Positions 1 to 9,034 of a stretch of 34,446 nt of DNA are shown piece by piece. How positions within the stretch are numbered: position 1 is the first letter of the stretch; the number at the start of each line of letters is the position of its first letter. The DNA lies in NCBI GenBank assembly GCA_017556745.1, contig JAFYMF010000055.1, forward strand, positions 64,171 through 98,616. The letters are read 5' to 3'. Both the position numbers and the translations under genes were made by a program. The DNA comes from Clostridia bacterium (GTDB taxonomy: Bacteria; Bacillota; Clostridia; Oscillospirales; CAG-272). The notes beneath the pieces were generated by a model that saw only the letters and a program-made list of their open reading frames with translations, made no database searches and had not been told where the DNA came from.

Positions 1-100
1 TGCTTTTTGCATATTTGTGTTGAATTTACTTTATTTTTGCATATTTTGGGTCTTTTTGGTTTTTTATACAAGTTACATGTAGTAAGTATTCGTCCAACGC

Positions 101-130
101 AAAAATATACAGTGAAGACATCACTGTATA
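101..130 (-). terminator. Putative intrinsic terminator after wecB (hairpin plus T5)
   Basis: Perfect 10-bp arms (TATACAGTGA / TCACTGTATA) around a 5-nt loop occupy 106-130. On the minus strand the hairpin is followed directly by TTTTTGCG. It lies about 60 nt downstream of the wecB stop. The stem is AT-rich, so it would be a weak terminator alone, but a longer hairpin at 134-176 precedes it. Confidence 0.5.
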
Positions 131-133
131 ACA

Positions 134-176
134 ATATGCACCTGTAAAAGATTGTATACCTTTTACAGGTGCATAT
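134..176. other. Perfect 17-bp inverted repeat downstream of wecB
   Basis: Arms at 134-150 and 160-176 are perfectly complementary (17 bp, core GCACCTGTAAAAG) with a 9-nt loop at 151-159. There is no T-run on either side, so it is not a classical terminator by itself. It sits 15 nt past the wecB stop codon and may protect the 3' end of the mRNA or act together with the adjacent hairpin at 106-130. The rest of 1-191 is AT-rich, holds two TTTTTGCATATT copies, and shows no gene. Confidence 0.6.
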
Positions 177-191
177 GCTATGGTATTTATA

Positions 192-1286
192 CTATTCCGA
201 CAAAAGAATATCTGCTATCCTCTCACATGCATGACCGTCGCCGTAGGGATTTACGGCACGGCTCATTTTTTCGTATTCCTCTTTTGAATCAAGAAGAAAA
301 CGGAAATTATCATAGATGACAGTCTCGTCCGTTCCCACAAGCTTAAGAGTACCTGCCGCGATACCTTCCGGACGTTCGGTGGTATCTCTCATCACAAGTA
401 CCGGCTTCCCGAGAGAGGGAGCTTCCTCCTGTATTCCGCCGCTATCGGTGAGTATCATATAACTGCGGGAAAGAAAATTATGAAAGTCAAGAACGTCAAG
501 AGGCTCTATTATCCTGATGCGGTCACATCCGCCCAGTTCCTCCTCCGCAGCTTCTCTCACAGCAGGATTCATATGAATGGGATAGATTGCCTTAACATCG
601 GGAGTCTCATCTATAATACATCTGATAGCGCGAAACATATTATGCATGGGCTCACCGAGATTTTCACGTCTGTGAGCAGTTATCAGTATCAGCCGACTGT
701 CAGCTGCCCATTCAAGCTCGGGATGTGTATACTCTTCCCTTACCGTTGTCTTCAGTGCATCGATTGCAGTATTGCCGGTAACGTATATACTGCTTTCATC
801 CTTACCCTCGCGGAGAAGATTCTCACGGGCAAGCTCGGTTGGAGAGAAATTATACTTCGCTATTATTCCCACCGCCTGACGGTTAAACTCCTCAGGGAAC
901 GGAGAATAGATATTATAAGTTCTCAGTCCTGCCTCTACGTGTCCCACAGGTATCTGCATGTAGAAGCAAGCCAAGGCTGTAACAAATGTGGTAGACGTGT
1001 CACCGTGAACAAGAACTACATCGGGAGACACCTTCTTCAGCACCTCACCAATGCCACCGAGTATCCCTGTCGTTACATCAAATAGGGTCTGCCGCTCCTT
1101 CATAATAGACAGGTCATAATCGGGAACAACACCAAAGGCTTCAAGAACACTGTCAAGCATCTGTCTGTGCTGTCCGGTAACGCATACCGTTATCTCAGCA
1201 TCTTTTCTTGTCTTTAGCTCATTAACCAGCGGGCACATTTTTATGGCTTCGGGACGGGTACCGAACACCAACATTATTTTTTTCAT
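192..1286 (-). CDS. wecB: UDP-N-acetylglucosamine 2-epimerase (non-hydrolysing)
   Basis: Interconverts UDP-GlcNAc and UDP-ManNAc in the cytoplasm, supplying ManNAc for wall teichoic acid linkage units or capsule. The 364-residue length is typical of the WecB/MnaA family. Visible hallmarks are the N-terminal nucleotide-fold start (VFGTRPEAIKM, residues 7-17), HGDTSTT with Asp96, HVEAGLRT with Glu118, PEEFNR with Glu132 and TAHRREN with His205, matching the catalytic Asp/Glu/Glu/His set known for the family. It begins 14 nt after the upstream glycosidase-like gene, so the two are probably cotranscribed from the promoter at 3404-3432. No epimerase-linked wall-polymer genes are visible nearby, so the pathway role is inferred from family only. 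Confidence 0.95.
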   Translation of the reverse strand: MKKIMLVFGTRPEAIKMCPLVNELKTRKDAEITVCVTGQHRQMLDSVLEAFGVVPDYDLSIMKERQTLFDVTTGILGGIGEVLKKVSPDVVLVHGDTSTTFVTALACFYMQIPVGHVEAGLRTYNIYSPFPEEFNRQAVGIIAKYNFSPTELARENLLREGKDESSIYVTGNTAIDALKTTVREEYTHPELEWAADSRLILITAHRRENLGEPMHNMFRAIRCIIDETPDVKAIYPIHMNPAVREAAEEELGGCDRIRIIEPLDVLDFHNFLSRSYMILTDSGGIQEEAPSLGKPVLVMRDTTERPEGIAAGTLKLVGTDETVIYDNFRFLLDSKEEYEKMSRAVNPYGDGHACERIADILLSE

Positions 1287-1300
1287 TGTTTTTCTCCGAA

Positions 1301-3355
1301 TCAGAGGTTTTTATCAGCTGAGGATTCCTTCGCAGAGCTGGAATCTGGTGGGGGAGGAGCATAATTACCGTTATCGGCAACTGTAATCTCCTCATTCTCT
1401 CCGAGATAGTATTTACGAAGATACGAGAAATATCCCCTCATGGTCTTATAGTAATCGACGATCAATCCCTCACAACCTCTGTCAGGCATCATAAGGATGT
1501 ATTCACCGATATATTTTTCAAAATATTCAGATGCTCCGAGAATACTGTTTCTGATGTCTTCCTTCTCTTCATCGGTAAGTCCTTCGTTATTCTTGCCGCA
1601 AATATCTCTTATTTTAAGTATCTCACCGATAAGACCGAGATGATGCACGGTAGAACGGTAACGGTTAGCACAAAGTTCAGCATACGCACGTCCGTCCGGT
1701 GTAGTACAGTCGGTAATGCAGCGGAGAAACTCACCGCTAAGCCGAGTTGCTTCTTTTCCTGCTGTAGTAAGGCTGTCTCGGGTCCAGTTGTCTGTCCAGC
1801 CGATACCCTTATGCATAGTCCAGCAGTCAAGGAAACAAAATCCAATATTAAAAAGATTATCTCTGCAGAATGTATCAAGGTCACCCGCCGCCGCTACTGT
1901 AGACTTTAGCTGTGCTTGGTCAAATCCAAAGCGCTGTGCCGCAAGTGAAAGATAATCATCAAGTGAAATTCCGCTCTCTGTGGCAGATGCACTGTACGAG
2001 ATAGGAAGACGGTTCTCTGAGGTACGCCAGTGATTAAAATATACCGCATAAACGGAATCCGCACCGCTGTACTCTCTGAGATAATCAACGGTGTGCATCA
2101 CTGCCGCCGCAGAATTCTGCTGAATATACATATTGCCGTCAAATTCTATCCATGAGTGAACTACTGTTTTGTTAAAATCAGATGGCTCGAACTCCATAAA
2201 CTTAAGAGTATCAACCACAGCCTCGGTGCCGTGTGCAGGAAGATAGGTACGAACCATATTTTCGGGTAAGCACTTATCCATTATTCGTTTGGTTATGTAA
2301 AGGGATCCTCGGCAAAGAACGTAAAGTCCTATACGGATCGGAATCTCCCGTCCCTCGTGGAATATCTCATGTCTGTGCTCGTAAAGATTTATAGCCTCAG
2401 AAAGAGAACGCATGGTATCCCAAATCTTCGGGGGAACAACGCCATCCGGTTCAAGACCGGGAAGTCTGCCGCTTTCGTCAAGTATCTTATCACCAAAGAG
2501 CTCTACCGCACGGTCAAGAACCTGATCATAGCTCTCCTCAGCATCGGCAAACACACCATACTCGGGGGTTATTATCTCAAGTTCATCAATGTTTGGATAG
2601 AAGCTGAGTGCATCTCTGAACACCTCTATTTCAGAGGGTTCAAGAGAAAGAGTAACTCTCATACCCGCTTCCTTAGCAGTATCGATAAGCTGACGGAGAA
2701 AGTCCTTTGCAAATTCAGCGACCGCTACCTCATCCCCAAAATACTTTTCACACTCGGGGCTGATAAATATTTTATCACCCTCTATATGATCACGAAGCAC
2801 ATCATTTTCCGGAATCGGGAACACTTTACCATAGAAGAAATGACCTGGATTATTATGCCACATTCCGTCATAACTGTGGAAGGTAATCGCGTTCATACGC
2901 ATTCTGGCAAGGTCTCTTATATATTCCTTTGCATCCTCTATACGGTATGAAGAAATATCCATGGGGAAATTTATGTGCTGTCTGATACCGCGCAGACGTA
3001 CAACGGGATGAACAGTGTCGTCAGCATTTTGTGCCGCACACACATCTGTACCCGAAAGAGAAATATGGCTACCCTCTGTATCAAAGAATATACCCATTTT
3101 CTCAAGAGCAAGATATACCGCAAGCAGAACCTCATTCTCGCTATTACCGAGAAGCTTTACAACTCGTCCGTCACCCTTTACGGAATAGGAATAGAGATCC
3201 ATGTCTCCGTCTGCTATAAGTTCAAATATCAGATCTGCATCATTCTCATTTTCTACCGGAACAACACCGTCAACAAGCGGAAGAAATCTGGCAAGCTCCA
3301 CGGCCGCGTATTCTGCTACCTGACCCGGGAGATCGTTTTTTATGTATATTTTCAT
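1301..3355 (-). CDS. Glycoside-hydrolase-like protein (GH20/GH67-type N-domain plus putative TIM barrel)
   Basis: A 684-residue protein without signal peptide, hence probably cytoplasmic. Residues 1-105 resemble the small alpha/beta domain found before the catalytic barrel in hexosaminidases and alpha-glucuronidases, including LLAVYLALEKMGIFF at 77-91 near its end. From about residue 119 (RLRGIRQH, then a histidine- and tryptophan-rich HSYDGMWHN stretch) the sequence looks like a barrel enzyme, similar in style to DUF4838-type proteins. The C-terminus is a low-complexity Pro/Ser tail. I cannot assign catalytic acids with certainty, so substrate is unknown; an amino sugar is a guess from pairing with wecB. 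The start is fixed by AGGAGG 7 nt upstream. It is first in a two-gene unit. Confidence 0.7.
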   Translation of the reverse strand: MKIYIKNDLPGQVAEYAAVELARFLPLVDGVVPVENENDADLIFELIADGDMDLYSYSVKGDGRVVKLLGNSENEVLLAVYLALEKMGIFFDTEGSHISLSGTDVCAAQNADDTVHPVVRLRGIRQHINFPMDISSYRIEDAKEYIRDLARMRMNAITFHSYDGMWHNNPGHFFYGKVFPIPENDVLRDHIEGDKIFISPECEKYFGDEVAVAEFAKDFLRQLIDTAKEAGMRVTLSLEPSEIEVFRDALSFYPNIDELEIITPEYGVFADAEESYDQVLDRAVELFGDKILDESGRLPGLEPDGVVPPKIWDTMRSLSEAINLYEHRHEIFHEGREIPIRIGLYVLCRGSLYITKRIMDKCLPENMVRTYLPAHGTEAVVDTLKFMEFEPSDFNKTVVHSWIEFDGNMYIQQNSAAAVMHTVDYLREYSGADSVYAVYFNHWRTSENRLPISYSASATESGISLDDYLSLAAQRFGFDQAQLKSTVAAAGDLDTFCRDNLFNIGFCFLDCWTMHKGIGWTDNWTRDSLTTAGKEATRLSGEFLRCITDCTTPDGRAYAELCANRYRSTVHHLGLIGEILKIRDICGKNNEGLTDEEKEDIRNSILGASEYFEKYIGEYILMMPDRGCEGLIVDYYKTMRGYFSYLRKYYLGENEEITVADNGNYAPPPPDSSSAKESSADKNL

Positions 3356-3403
3356 TTTAAATCCTCCTAAAAAGCATTTTGATGGAAGATAATCCTACCC
3401 CCA

Positions 3404-3432
3404 ATTATATCAGCAGACATATATAAAGTCAA
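3404..3432 (-). promoter_or_regulatory. Sigma-A promoter for the glycosidase-like gene and wecB
   Basis: On the minus strand TTGACT (3427-3432), a 17-nt spacer and TATAAT (3404-3409) form a near-consensus housekeeping promoter about 50 nt upstream of the start codon at 3355. Confidence 0.85.
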
Positions 3433-3453
3433 CTGACAGAGTCTGCTTTTACA

Positions 3454-5694
3454 CTAAGACACCTTTACTTTTTCAAAAATATATCTGACAGTATCCTCAG
3501 TTTCTGTGTCAATAAAATCTATTTTTACATTTTCTTTTGAGGCAGGACCGTGGCGACCTCTGATAACGGAATAGTCCCCATACCTAATGTCTCGGGTATA
3601 AGCTGGATTGCTCTCCCAGAACGAAGAGGACAAATACGCAAGTCCCTCGCCGTCACCGCACTTGATTGTCACCGCAAATGTAGGGTGGTCAGAACGCGTT
3701 AACTCTCCGCGACGCACTATAATCTCAACATCGCCTAAGGCTGTCGGAGAATCGGTGACTGTACTATATATGTTTACTGTACAACCATTTTTCTCCGCCA
3801 CGGCAATGAGCTGTGAACAAACAATTTTTTCTTCATCATTTCTCGGTTCAGGCAACCAGATATTACGCACCTTTTCATTTGATGAAGTCTTACCGAAGGA
3901 AGATATCTGCCGTGAATGATAGTGAGTTACAAGATAGTTTTCAATTTCTGTAGAATATTCGTTTTCAAGCAAATAAAGTGTTTTGCGTAAAACCCCATAA
4001 CTGCCGCCGGACATGTCGCATACTGTGGTTTTCCCTTGGGAGATAATTGTCAGAATCTCATTCTTGCCCTCATGGGTATACACCGCTCTTGTCAAAGACG
4101 AATCGATATATCCGTTAACTGTTATGCAAACAATAAATACCGCCATAGCAGTAAGTGATACTGCTGAACAAAACAGTAGCTTTCGTTTCACAAACAAAAT
4201 GACAAACACAAGAGAGATAAACAGTAAAGCAAGTATCATTCCGGCTCCCGGATACTTAAGTGAGAAAGTAATATTTCTCATATCTGAAAGTCTTGTGCAT
4301 ATATCGGTGAGCAAATCGCAAACAAGGATATCGAGGAAAGCAATAAACGATGAAACAGGCGGTATAAAGCTGAACGCCAAAGCAAATATTCCAAGAATAA
4401 TTATGAGGCTTATAAAGGGAGACACAACTACAGTAAGAAGGATCCCCATAAATGACATTTCAAAAAAATACAGCCACATTATCGGGAGTGAGAATATTAC
4501 AGCAAAAACGCCGGATATCAAAGTAAAAACAACAGAAACAAGTGCCAACCGCAGTTTCTTCGGAATTGTTTTGACTCTCGGAATACGGTGTATAATAGAG
4601 GTCAACGGATTGCTGATAACAAGTATACTGAGCATGGTAAAAAACGACAGTGCAAGTCCAATGTCCCAAACTGCTCCGGGAGATACCGCACAGATAATCG
4701 CCACAGAGAGAAACAACGCGGTAAGAGAATCGTATTCACGCCCTGTAAGAACAGATACGTAATATATTATAAGCATTATTCCCGAACGCACCACTGACGG
4801 TGAAAATCCGGTTATGGCACAGTAAATAAGGACAAGTGGGATCATCACTGCTGAATTAATAAGTCTCGGGACAGTTGTTTTTCTCAGAAGCTTTTCAAGC
4901 CCACCGATTATAAGCGACAGATGCATTCCGCTGAGAGCAAGGAGATGAGAGAGACCAAGCCGTCTTACATCCCTCTTAAAGCTGTCACTAAGGTCGCTCT
5001 TGTCACCTAAAATCAGCGCAGAATTAAGTCCTCCATCGTCACCATTAAATACCTTTTTGCACAGAGAAACAAGATATTCCGACAGATCCTTTATGTATGA
5101 AAATATATCCTTTCCCCGAGTCCCCAAATATTCAAACTCTTCTCCTGCGGCAACAAGGTATATTCCATCGGAAATATATGAATCTCTCATAGGGTAGCCA
5201 TACAGCTCCTCCGCAGGAAGGGTCAAAAGGAAATTACCCTTTATTACGTCATCACGGGACAACTCACCGTTATATTCAAATTCAACGCGTACACCGATAT
5301 CATCGTCTTCTCCGTCAAGTGATACTATCCTGCCAAGATATGCCGAGTAATAAGAATAAGCAGATATTTCTTCGGTTATCTCTATTGTAACCGACACCGT
5401 CTTTCCGTCATATTCTCGTGAAACAGCAAGATCTCGGTCAACTGTACAAAGGCACAAAAGCAGAGCAACACATCCAAAAAGAGCTGTGAATGCAAGAACC
5501 GAAACTCTTTTAGCTATATTTCTTTTTCTGACCAAAAGCATGATTCCCGAGAGAAATAAAACAGTAACCCCAAACAAAAACAAAGGTAAAACTGCACCGT
5601 GACGTATATTCTCCGGAACATATTTTGATATAAAAAGAAAGGTGATGAAAGAAACACAAGAAACGGCAAGGCCTCTGCCACCCAGTATTCTCAT
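3454..5694 (-). CDS. comEC: ComEC/Rec2-family DNA uptake channel protein
   Basis: Polytopic membrane protein expected to carry one DNA strand across the membrane during natural transformation. The 746-residue length and order fit the family: membrane segments near residues 10-80, an extracytoplasmic OB-like region (about 95-190), then the Competence core that opens with SALILGDKSDLS and LLALSGMHLSLI (251-262), further hydrophobic segments to about 520, and a C-terminal metallo-beta-lactamase-like region from about 545. The MBL metal motif is degenerate: THYHSRQ replaces the usual HxHxDH, so nuclease activity of this domain is doubtful. No comEA or comF is adjacent. A promoter lies directly upstream (5740-5768). 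Confidence 0.92.
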   Translation of the reverse strand: MRILGGRGLAVSCVSFITFLFISKYVPENIRHGAVLPLFLFGVTVLFLSGIMLLVRKRNIAKRVSVLAFTALFGCVALLLCLCTVDRDLAVSREYDGKTVSVTIEITEEISAYSYYSAYLGRIVSLDGEDDDIGVRVEFEYNGELSRDDVIKGNFLLTLPAEELYGYPMRDSYISDGIYLVAAGEEFEYLGTRGKDIFSYIKDLSEYLVSLCKKVFNGDDGGLNSALILGDKSDLSDSFKRDVRRLGLSHLLALSGMHLSLIIGGLEKLLRKTTVPRLINSAVMIPLVLIYCAITGFSPSVVRSGIMLIIYYVSVLTGREYDSLTALFLSVAIICAVSPGAVWDIGLALSFFTMLSILVISNPLTSIIHRIPRVKTIPKKLRLALVSVVFTLISGVFAVIFSLPIMWLYFFEMSFMGILLTVVVSPFISLIIILGIFALAFSFIPPVSSFIAFLDILVCDLLTDICTRLSDMRNITFSLKYPGAGMILALLFISLVFVILFVKRKLLFCSAVSLTAMAVFIVCITVNGYIDSSLTRAVYTHEGKNEILTIISQGKTTVCDMSGGSYGVLRKTLYLLENEYSTEIENYLVTHYHSRQISSFGKTSSNEKVRNIWLPEPRNDEEKIVCSQLIAVAEKNGCTVNIYSTVTDSPTALGDVEIIVRRGELTRSDHPTFAVTIKCGDGEGLAYLSSSFWESNPAYTRDIRYGDYSVIRGRHGPASKENVKIDFIDTETEDTVRYIFEKVKVS

Positions 5695-5739
5695 TCCCTC
5701 ATCACCTCAAAGCCCAAGATGTTTTTCTGCCTATAGGTT

Positions 5740-5768
5740 ATAATAATACAAAACATGACATTTTTCAA
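5740..5768 (-). promoter_or_regulatory. Sigma-A-type promoter for comEC
   Basis: Minus-strand TTGAAA (5763-5768), 17-nt spacer, TATTAT (5740-5745), about 45 nt before the comEC start. It begins just after the malQ terminator hairpin, so comEC is separated from the sugar operon. Confidence 0.65.
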
Positions 5769-5774
5769 GAAGAA

Positions 5775-5795
5775 AATCCCCCGTCAGGGGGGATT
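5775..5795 (-). terminator. Intrinsic terminator of the malQ operon
   Basis: Arms AATCCCCC (5775-5782) and GGGGGATT (5788-5795) form an 8-bp GC-rich stem; on the minus strand it is followed by TTCTTCTT. The hairpin overlaps the malQ stop codon (5794-5796). Confidence 0.8.
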
Positions 5796-7263
5796 ATATT
5801 CTGCCGTAAAGAGAACACAGATGCCGAAAATTGCCGCTGACCTCCTGCGAGGGAATATCCGTCATTCGCCACCGCCAGTTATCACCGCCGGTAGTACCGG
5901 GAAGATTCATTCTTCCCTCTGTGCCGAGCACAAGTATATCCTGCATAGGTATAACGGCATATTTGGCAACCGAGCCAAGTACCGCTCTGACCGCTCTCTG
6001 TACACCGTCAGTGTCATCTGATGCCCCCAGATAATTGAGAGCAAAATCATGCTCTTCCGAAGAAAGAGATGACAGATGTCCAAACATTGTATCGTTGTCA
6101 TGCGTTCCTGTATATGCCACACAGTTAACAGGATAGTTGTGGAGAAGATATTCTTCAGCACCTTTGTAAAAGCCAAATTCGAGTACCTTCATTCCGGGAT
6201 ATCCACTGTAGGAAAGCAAGTCTCTGACCGAATCGGTCAAAAAGCCAAGATCCTCGGCAACAAGCTTAATGTTGCCGAACTCTCGCCTGATAAAGTCGAT
6301 AAACTCTCGTCCGGGTCCAATCTCCCACCGTCCGTCAACGGCAGTATCAGATCCTCTCTGAATACAGTAATATGAGTCAAAGGCTCTGAAGTGATCGATT
6401 CTTATCATATCAAAATATGACACTGCAATCCTGAGACGCCCCTTCCATATACCGCCGTCGCCGTCCATTATTCTGTTCCAGTTATATATAGGGTTTCCCC
6501 ACAGCTGACCGAGTTCACTGAACCCGTCAGGAGGACATCCCGCCACTACAGTCGGCCGGAGATCCCTATCAAGCAGAAAATCCTCCGGTACACTCCACAC
6601 ATCCGCAGAGTCCTCTGCTACATATATCGGTATATCACCCATAACAGAGATCCCACGTTCACGGCAATAGCTTCTCAGTATATCCCATTGACGTCTGAAG
6701 AAAAACTGCAGGATTTTAGTCTCTCTTATCCGCTTTGCATGCTTTTCTCTCGCTGCCTCAAGTGCTTCTGCTTCCCTATACTTGAGGCCTCTGTCCCAGT
6801 CCTGCCAACTGACCTCTGGCAACTCGTTTTTGATGGCATCAAAAAGAGCATAATCTTCAAGCCAGTATGCGTTCTCACAGCAAAATGCTTCATATTCTGC
6901 ATCACTGACAGGGAATCTGTCTGCCGCCAAGGCCAGAACAGATCGCCACTGTCTGTATAGAGTCCCATAATCTACCTTGTTCTTGTTTTCAGATACAGTA
7001 AGCATCCGACACTCATCATCCGTTAGAAGTCCCCATCCGTTCAAAATATCCGGGTCGATAAAATAAGGGTTACCGGCAAAGGAAGAAAAAGACTGGTAGG
7101 GGGAATCCCCAAAGCCGGTAGGACCTACCGGAAGTACCTGCCATATACTGCAACCCGAGTCAGCGAGAAAATCAGCGAATCGATAGGCCCCCTCTCCGAG
7201 GGTACCTATACCGTACTTTGACGGTAGAGAACTTATATGAAGAAGTATTCCTGCTTGTCTCAT
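5794..7263 (-). CDS. malQ: 4-alpha-glucanotransferase (amylomaltase, GH77)
   Basis: Transfers alpha-1,4-glucan segments between maltodextrins in the cytoplasm. The 489-residue length is that of compact bacterial MalQ enzymes. The N-terminus GILLHISSLPSKYGIGTLG (5-23) is typical, and the three GH77 catalytic acids are visible: Asp290 in RIDHFRAF (nucleophile), Glu337 in VAEDLG (acid/base) and Asp389 in THDND. It is the last gene of a maltodextrin-type ABC uptake operon, 20 nt after the MalG-type permease, and ends inside a terminator hairpin. The ribosome binding site (AGAAAGAG) is weak. The operon context supports alpha-glucan utilisation. Confidence 0.97.
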   Translation of the reverse strand: MRQAGILLHISSLPSKYGIGTLGEGAYRFADFLADSGCSIWQVLPVGPTGFGDSPYQSFSSFAGNPYFIDPDILNGWGLLTDDECRMLTVSENKNKVDYGTLYRQWRSVLALAADRFPVSDAEYEAFCCENAYWLEDYALFDAIKNELPEVSWQDWDRGLKYREAEALEAAREKHAKRIRETKILQFFFRRQWDILRSYCRERGISVMGDIPIYVAEDSADVWSVPEDFLLDRDLRPTVVAGCPPDGFSELGQLWGNPIYNWNRIMDGDGGIWKGRLRIAVSYFDMIRIDHFRAFDSYYCIQRGSDTAVDGRWEIGPGREFIDFIRREFGNIKLVAEDLGFLTDSVRDLLSYSGYPGMKVLEFGFYKGAEEYLLHNYPVNCVAYTGTHDNDTMFGHLSSLSSEEHDFALNYLGASDDTDGVQRAVRAVLGSVAKYAVIPMQDILVLGTEGRMNLPGTTGGDNWRWRMTDIPSQEVSGNFRHLCSLYGRI

Positions 7264-7283
7264 AATTACACTCTTTCTTTACA

Positions 7284-8126
7284 TCATCCCTTTACTGCAC
7301 CTGCGGCAACACCCTTGATTATCTGCTTTTGTGAAACAAGATAAAAAACTATTATCGGAATTATCGAGATCACCAAAAGAGCCATCAGCGCACCAATATC
7401 CCTCGATCCGTATCCACCCTCAAGATACTGTACCGCTATGGGAATGGTTCTGTAGTTGTTTCCTATAACGAGATACGGCAGGAGATAGTCGTTCCATATC
7501 CACATGGCATTCAGTATGGCTACCGTGGTTGCCATTGGACGAAGCATAGGTAAAATAACTTTAAAGAACATTGATACCGGTCCGCAACCGTCTATAGTAG
7601 CCGCTTCTTCGATTTCCATCGGAATACTTTTTGCAAATCCATAAAACATGAATACAGACAAACCGGAGCCAAACCCAAGGTATATAACAACGATCCCCAA
7701 AGGGTTATCAAGGCTTATGATATTGGCCACCTTTGACATTGTAAACATTACCATCTGAAACGGTACGATCATCGAAAAAATAAAGGCGTAATATATACCG
7801 TTTGTAAGCTTTCCTCTCTGTCTGACGAGATACCAGGCAGCCATTGAACAGAACAGTACTATAACGAAAACAGAGGCTACCGTTATAAACAAAGAGTATC
7901 CAAAGGCCTTAAAAAATCCGGTTCTGTTAATTCCGGTAATATAATTCTGTATACCCAAAAAGCTCTCGGCTCCCGGAAGAGAAAAAGGGGATGAAGATAT
8001 ATACAGTCTTCCCTTAAATGAGTTATAAAGAACAATGATAATCGGTGCAATAAACACCGCCGCAAGCATGGTAACGACAGTATAAAAAAGAATGTTTAAG
8101 ACAGTTTTCTTAAGCTTTACCGTCAT
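7284..8126 (-). CDS. Sugar ABC transporter permease, MalG type
   Basis: Inner permease subunit of a carbohydrate uptake transporter (CUT1). It is 280 residues with six predicted membrane segments, the first at about residues 12-35. The EAA cytoplasmic loop that docks to the ATPase is visible as EIEEAATIDGCGPVSMFFK. Its start overlaps the stop of the MalF-type permease by 4 nt (ATGA), indicating translational coupling. No MsmK/MalK-like ATPase gene is present in the operon, so it presumably uses a shared ATPase encoded elsewhere, as is common in Firmicutes. Maltodextrin substrate is inferred from the adjacent malQ. Confidence 0.93.
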   Translation of the reverse strand: MTVKLKKTVLNILFYTVVTMLAAVFIAPIIIVLYNSFKGRLYISSSPFSLPGAESFLGIQNYITGINRTGFFKAFGYSLFITVASVFVIVLFCSMAAWYLVRQRGKLTNGIYYAFIFSMIVPFQMVMFTMSKVANIISLDNPLGIVVIYLGFGSGLSVFMFYGFAKSIPMEIEEAATIDGCGPVSMFFKVILPMLRPMATTVAILNAMWIWNDYLLPYLVIGNNYRTIPIAVQYLEGGYGSRDIGALMALLVISIIPIIVFYLVSQKQIIKGVAAGAVKG

Positions 8127-8992
8127 TTTTTCTTACCGTCCTTTTTGTTCCTGTCTGTAAGTCTCAGCTGGAGAAATGCGATCAGCGCAACGATTACAGA
8201 AAACACGACCGCTTTAGCCTGACCTACACCTTCCTCACCCACTCTGCCGTAAAAGGTCTTGTATATATCGAGAGCAAGCATGGAACTTTCCCGTCCCGGG
8301 GCACCGCCTGTCAGGGCAAGGTTCTGATCAAACATCTTAAATGAGTTGGTAATGGTGAGGAACAGACATATCGTTACCGATGGCATTACAGTCGGTATAG
8401 TTATATATCTGAGCATTCCTATGGGTGATGCCCCGTCTATCTTCGCCGCCTCCACTATCTCATCTGGGATATTGTTTATACCCGCGATATAGATTACCAT
8501 CATATATCCTATCAGCTGCCAGTTTGTCAGTATGATAAGCCCCCAGAAGCCGTATTCGGCGGAATAGGTTATATCCACTCCGAAATAGGAGAGCACACCG
8601 TTGATAATCAGCTGCCAGATATATCCGAGGACTATTCCTCCGATAAGGTTGGGCATAAAAAACACGGTGCGAAAGAAGTTGGTACCTCTCTTACCCCGAG
8701 TAAGAGCAAGGGCAAGGAAAAACGCTATAACATTTACTGTCACGGTAGAAACAATAGTAAACCTTACCGTAAACAAAAGCGCGTCAATAAACCCTCTGCC
8801 CTCACTAAAGGCGTAAATATAGTTCTGTATTCCCACCCACCTGCCGTTTGTAACTGTGGTGAACTCGGTAAATGACAGATATATTCCCAGGAGAAACGGA
8901 ATCACAAAGGACACAGCAAAGGCAACAAGTGTCGGCAGAAGAAATATCAAAAAATATTTTTTCGGAAAATAATTTTTTGGATGCTTACCCAA
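8123..8992 (-). CDS. Sugar ABC transporter permease, MalF type
   Basis: Partner permease of the CUT1 carbohydrate importer, 289 residues, six or so membrane segments, with the EAA loop EIVEAAKIDGASPIGMLRY. No ATG lies near the N-terminus. A TTG at 8998 would be only 2 nt from the GGAGG, whereas the in-frame TTG at 8992 is 8 nt from it, so I place the start at 8992. The gene follows the solute-binding protein gene by about 40 nt and overlaps the next permease by 4 nt. Confidence 0.92.
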   Translation of the reverse strand: MGKHPKNYFPKKYFLIFLLPTLVAFAVSFVIPFLLGIYLSFTEFTTVTNGRWVGIQNYIYAFSEGRGFIDALLFTVRFTIVSTVTVNVIAFFLALALTRGKRGTNFFRTVFFMPNLIGGIVLGYIWQLIINGVLSYFGVDITYSAEYGFWGLIILTNWQLIGYMMVIYIAGINNIPDEIVEAAKIDGASPIGMLRYITIPTVMPSVTICLFLTITNSFKMFDQNLALTGGAPGRESSMLALDIYKTFYGRVGEEGVGQAKAVVFSVIVALIAFLQLRLTDRNKKDGKKK

Positions 8993-9034
8993 TTCCAAAG
9001 CCTCCTTTTGCCCTTGTGGATTTCAAAGTTGTTT

